Assembly (NCBI RefSeq): GCF_014196795.1
Contig: NZ_JACIEJ010000010.1
Span: 162,752-226,751 of the forward strand
Length of the DNA: 64,000 nucleotides
Direction of reading: 5' to 3'
From: Sagittula marina
GTDB lineage: Bacteria; Pseudomonadota; Alphaproteobacteria; Rhodobacterales; Rhodobacteraceae
Below the pieces are notes generated by a model. The model saw nothing but the letters and a program-made list of their open reading frames with translations. It made no database searches and was not told where the DNA came from. Of the stretch, positions 61,105-64,000 are shown piece after piece. The translations under genes were made by a program, and so were the position numbers. Numbering within the stretch: the first letter of the stretch is position 1; every line of letters begins with the position of its first letter.

Positions 61105-63635
61105 GCCGTCTGCGCGATCGGTTCCGTGATCTCGGCGTAAGGATCCGGCTCTCAGCGGCGTTGGCGGTGATGTTCGGCCTCATGCTTCTGGTCAGTGTGA
61201 TCGGATTGCGGGTTCTTGACCGCACCGAGGTCTGGATGAACGTCCTGCACCGCGACACGCTGACCGAAGTGGCCGCCGCGATGGACCTCTCCCGTGATGC
61301 CTCGGATCTTGCGACATCGGCGCCCTTCCTGTTTGCGCTTTTCGCGCCCTATCAGTTGGAGCAGGAGGTCGCCAAGGTCATTTCGAACCTTGATCGCGTG
61401 CAGCGATCATCTGGGAGCGATCCGGCTCTGGACCTTCCGCTGTCGCGTCTTCGCAGTGCCATCAACGATCTGGCACAGGCGCTTTTGCCGCAAAGCGATC
61501 GCCAGGCGGAGCTGAAGGCCATTGATCGCGCGCTTGTTCGGCTCAACACACGCAGCCGGCGTATGGCTCGCGATGAGGTGTTGCCATTGGGGGTGCGCCA
61601 GGACTGGAGCGCGCTCCAGCAGTTGACGGCGGTTGCGCTTGATGCTGCGCGAGCAGAGGAATTAATCGAACTGGGTGGATTCAGCCGCGATTTCCAGCGC
61701 CAGAGCGCTGCCCTCCAGTCCTTTGCATCAGGGCATCAGCGCCAAACCTTCGACGAGATTTCCGAAGTCGTCCAGCGCGGAGCAGGGCTGTTCGTGCTCA
61801 AGCATGGTCAACTGTCGGCGCGACTCGACGCCGAAAATGCCTTGTTTCGCATTCGGCAAGAAACCCGACGTGTCAACGCCTTCGCCGAGACGAAGGTGGT
61901 TCAGGCGGAAGACCGACTGTCCCGGGCACGCGCCGCGACCTCAGACACGCTGGGGTACGCGCGCAATGCCTTTCTCGCGCTGATCCTCTCAAGTCTTTTC
62001 GTGGCGGTGACCTCCTCGTTCTACGTGTCGCGGTACGTTGCGCGCAATCTCGAACGTATCTCCGGCGCGATGCGACAGCTCGCGTCTGGGAACCTGCGCG
62101 TGGACCTACCCGATCCGCCGACGTCGCAGGATGAGATCGGCCAATTGTTCACGGCGTTTGGCGTCTTCCGCGACAACGCCCAAAAACTCGACCGGCGTAC
62201 AGCACAGATACGTCATCAGAATGCGCTTTTTTCGCGTGTGTTTCAGAACATCAAGGACGGCGTCGCGGTAGAGGCCGAGGACGGTCGTATAATCGCCGAG
62301 AACGAGAATCTGCGTCGCCTGCTCCGGCTTCCGCCCGGTTCGGAAGGGAGGACCGATCGCATGAGCGACTTGATCCTAGCCTCTCCTTTTTCGCGATCTG
62401 CCGGAGGAGAGGAGCGCGGTGGTTTCGAGGAATACGGCGATACGGATGGCAACGTGATCGAGATCCACCTGTCGCCCTTGCCTGACGGCGGCAAAGTCTG
62501 GCTGATTTCTGCGACCACCGAACGGAAACGCATTGAGGCCCGGCTGGAAGCAATCCGCCGGGTGGAGGCACTGGGCAAGGTGTCGGGGGAAGTGGCGCAT
62601 GATTTCGGGAATATCCTTTCGAGCATCTCTGGAAACTTGCACTTGCTGGAGCAGGCCCAACCGGAGCGTCGGCGCGATCTGCATAACCGGCTGGGGGCGG
62701 CGGTCGACCTGGGAGCCAGCCTGACGGAACGGCTCTTGGCCTTTGCCCGCAAGCAACATCTCGCGCCGCAGGTGACGGATGTTTCGGAACTGGTAACGGG
62801 CATGGCGGATCTTCTGGAGATCACCATACCCGAGCAGATCTCGCTGGTTGTGGATGTGCCGGAGACTCCGGTGACCTGTCTGGTCGATCCGGGCCAACTT
62901 GAGAGTGCCATACTCAATCTATGCATCAATGCCGGGCAGGCCATCGTCGCGACAGGTGTCGGCGCCGGGCAAATAGTGGTGTCGGTGCAGGCCGACGACA
63001 TGGTCCGGGTCGTGGTGCGTGACACCGGATGCGGTATGTCCGAAGAGGTGCTGCGCCATGCGACCGAGCCGTTCTTCACGCGGAAGCCCGATGGCAGCGG
63101 CACAGGTTTGGGACTTTCGATGGTAGACGGATTTGTGCATCAGTCCGGAGGTCGGCTCGATATCGAGACGGCAACCCATGGCCAATCACGCGGAACGACG
63201 GTTTCGCTGTCGTTCCCGCGGCATGAAGCCCCCGAAGAGACGCCGTCTGGCTGCGGTTCGGTTACGGCGTTGGTTGTCGATGATGATCCGGTGGCGCTCG
63301 AACGATCCTGCGAGTGTCTGGAAGCTCTAGGGGCAAAAGTCATGCGATCTGCCTCTTTTGCGGAGGCGGTCGAAGCCTTGAAGGCGCTCGAGCATCTCAA
63401 TCTGATTTTGACGGACCTTTGGCTCGATGACGGGTTCAGTGGGCGGGATCTGATCGTGCAGGCGCGCGGGCTTTTTCCTGAGTGTCATGTCGCGCTGATG
63501 TCCACGCGTGGCGCTCCAGCGGATTTGCCTCCGGATGTTGTGTTCGCAGCAAAGCCGGTCACTCAAGACGCCATACGGGAAATTTATTTAGCCGTTCACG
63601 GGGCGAAGCCTGCTTCATATTCTTCTAGTGCCTAG
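61101..63635 (+). CDS. TorS-like hybrid sensor histidine kinase
   Basis: An 844-residue membrane kinase. Transmembrane segments at about 17-40 and 288-312 enclose a helical periplasmic sensor of some 245 residues. Then come HAMP (about 312-365), a PAS-like part (370-475), a kinase core with H500 in KVSGEVAHDFGNILSSIS, ATP-binding boxes (NLCINAGQA, DTGCGMSEE, GTGLGLSMVDG) and a C-terminal receiver (LILTDLWLDDGFSG). The histidine box is AHDFGN and not the SHELRTP type. The layout is like TorS, which works with a periplasmic binding protein. The gene ends inside a 7-bp tandem repeat, which supplies its stop codon. Confidence 0.92.
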   Translation: MSRLRDRFRDLGVRIRLSAALAVMFGLMLLVSVIGLRVLDRTEVWMNVLHRDTLTEVAAAMDLSRDASDLATSAPFLFALFAPYQLEQEVAKVISNLDRVQRSSGSDPALDLPLSRLRSAINDLAQALLPQSDRQAELKAIDRALVRLNTRSRRMARDEVLPLGVRQDWSALQQLTAVALDAARAEELIELGGFSRDFQRQSAALQSFASGHQRQTFDEISEVVQRGAGLFVLKHGQLSARLDAENALFRIRQETRRVNAFAETKVVQAEDRLSRARAATSDTLGYARNAFLALILSSLFVAVTSSFYVSRYVARNLERISGAMRQLASGNLRVDLPDPPTSQDEIGQLFTAFGVFRDNAQKLDRRTAQIRHQNALFSRVFQNIKDGVAVEAEDGRIIAENENLRRLLRLPPGSEGRTDRMSDLILASPFSRSAGGEERGGFEEYGDTDGNVIEIHLSPLPDGGKVWLISATTERKRIEARLEAIRRVEALGKVSGEVAHDFGNILSSISGNLHLLEQAQPERRRDLHNRLGAAVDLGASLTERLLAFARKQHLAPQVTDVSELVTGMADLLEITIPEQISLVVDVPETPVTCLVDPGQLESAILNLCINAGQAIVATGVGAGQIVVSVQADDMVRVVVRDTGCGMSEEVLRHATEPFFTRKPDGSGTGLGLSMVDGFVHQSGGRLDIETATHGQSRGTTVSLSFPRHEAPEETPSGCGSVTALVVDDDPVALERSCECLEALGAKVMRSASFAEAVEALKALEHLNLILTDLWLDDGFSGRDLIVQARGLFPECHVALMSTRGAPADLPPDVVFAAKPVTQDAIREIYLAVHGAKPASYSSSA

Positions 63636-63701
63636 TGCCTAGTGCCTAGTGCCTAGTGCCTAGTGCCTAGTGCCTAGTGCCTAGTGCCTAGTGCCTAGTG
63701 C
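63625..63701. repeat. eleven perfect copies of the heptamer CTAGTGC
   Basis: Bases 63625-63701 are 11 unbroken copies of the 7-base unit CTAGTGC. The first two units overlap the end of the kinase gene and give its last residues and the TAG stop. Because 7 is not a multiple of 3, a TAG falls in every reading frame each 21 bases. No protein reads through it. Confidence 0.97.
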
Positions 63702-64000
63702 CTTAAAGTGGCGGATGTGAGAGCAGGAAAATCAACACTTGAAGTTGCTCGACCTTCGGAGGGGACCGAGAACTGCTTTGTATTGATTGGAAAAGCGGCC
63801 CTGTCAAAACTGGGTTCATGCTTAGAAAGGGCCGTACCGCAGCGCTGGTTGGAGGTCGGTTCGGACCATGGTGGAGGTGCTTGTGGCGGCTTTGTGGCAC
63901 AAATGAGGTGAGGGATTCACTGTGTGAAACCAGCATGATAGCTGGGTGGGTTGAGCAGTTGGTCCCCTACGAAATACAAGATCATGAATTGGCCTTCGTA
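63702..64000. other. possible left edge of an IS5-type element at the window end
   Basis: GGCTTTGTGGCACAAATGAG near 63889 resembles the outer end of IS5-family elements (GGCTTTGTTGCACAAAT type). An ATG at 63984 then opens MNWPS, as some transposases of this family do, and the window ends six codons later. The 180 bases between the heptamer array and this point hold no clear gene. Confidence 0.4.

Noticed and set aside
63625..63701. Tandem repeat considered as a CRISPR array
   Set aside because: The unit is 7 bases with no spacers and no cas genes nearby; it is a simple tandem repeat.
1..64000. tRNA, rRNA, riboswitch or prophage genes
   Set aside because: No tRNA cloverleaf, rRNA segment, known riboswitch core or phage structural gene was recognised by eye on either strand; a covariance-model search could still find a small RNA.

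Overview
The window looks like chromosomal DNA of a marine alphaproteobacterium of the Roseobacter group (Rhodobacterales). It is GC-rich, genes commonly overlap by ATGA, ribosome sites are of the GGGAGGA type, and the content is typical: a XoxF methanol/formaldehyde cluster, C-P lyase, TRAP transport, and many decayed insertion sequences. This assignment comes from gene content and not from a database match.

Layout. 1-1.3 kb: the end of a Bat (VWA/TPR, BatD) cluster. 1.4-16.5 kb: a complete lanthanide-type methylotrophy island with gfa, a LuxR regulator, a FIST protein and a hybrid kinase, two small secreted proteins, a SoxYZ-like carrier, a quinoprotein-relay metallohydrolase, adhI, fghA, cytochrome c, xoxF, xoxG, xoxJ and a rhodanese-like CXXCW protein. 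16.5-18.2 kb: an orphan FrcK-like kinase and remnants of IS481 and IS3 elements. 18.2-27.2 kb: a catabolic unit made of a ThDP enzyme, IclR and LysR regulators, a DctPQM TRAP transporter, a ketopantoate-reductase-like enzyme and an aldehyde dehydrogenase. 27.9-41.1 kb: the full C-P lyase phosphonate region (phnM, DUF1045, phnN, L, K, J, a HAD hydrolase, phnI, H, G, F, a hexapeptide acetyltransferase, phnE, E, D, C) with a likely tandem Pho box ahead of phnC. 42.5-46.2 kb: an OsmF/YehZYXW-type betaine ABC transporter.

46.2-55.0 kb is a graveyard of mobile DNA: IS21, IS3, IS66, IS5 and IS1182 remnants, a frameshifted AAA+ ATPase, and a Na+/Ca2+ antiporter broken by a homopolymer frameshift and an internal deletion. 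55.2-63.6 kb returns to intact genes: an ABM monooxygenase and a second PhnD-C-E-E-like ABC operon that ends in a HAD-IIA phosphatase. That operon is divergent from an OmpR-type regulator and a TorS-like hybrid kinase. The kinase gene ends inside eleven perfect copies of a 7-bp repeat, and the window closes in what may be the edge of another IS5-type element.

How it works together. XoxF oxidises methanol in the periplasm and passes electrons to XoxG. Gfa, AdhI and FghA then take formaldehyde to formate through glutathione, and the LuxR/FIST/kinase trio probably controls this. The phn genes import and break down phosphonates under phosphate control. No phnP is present; the DUF1045 2H-phosphoesterase encoded antisense between phnN and phnM is a candidate to replace it. 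The second PhnD-like operon, with its HAD phosphatase and own two-component system, is the least explained intact system in the window.
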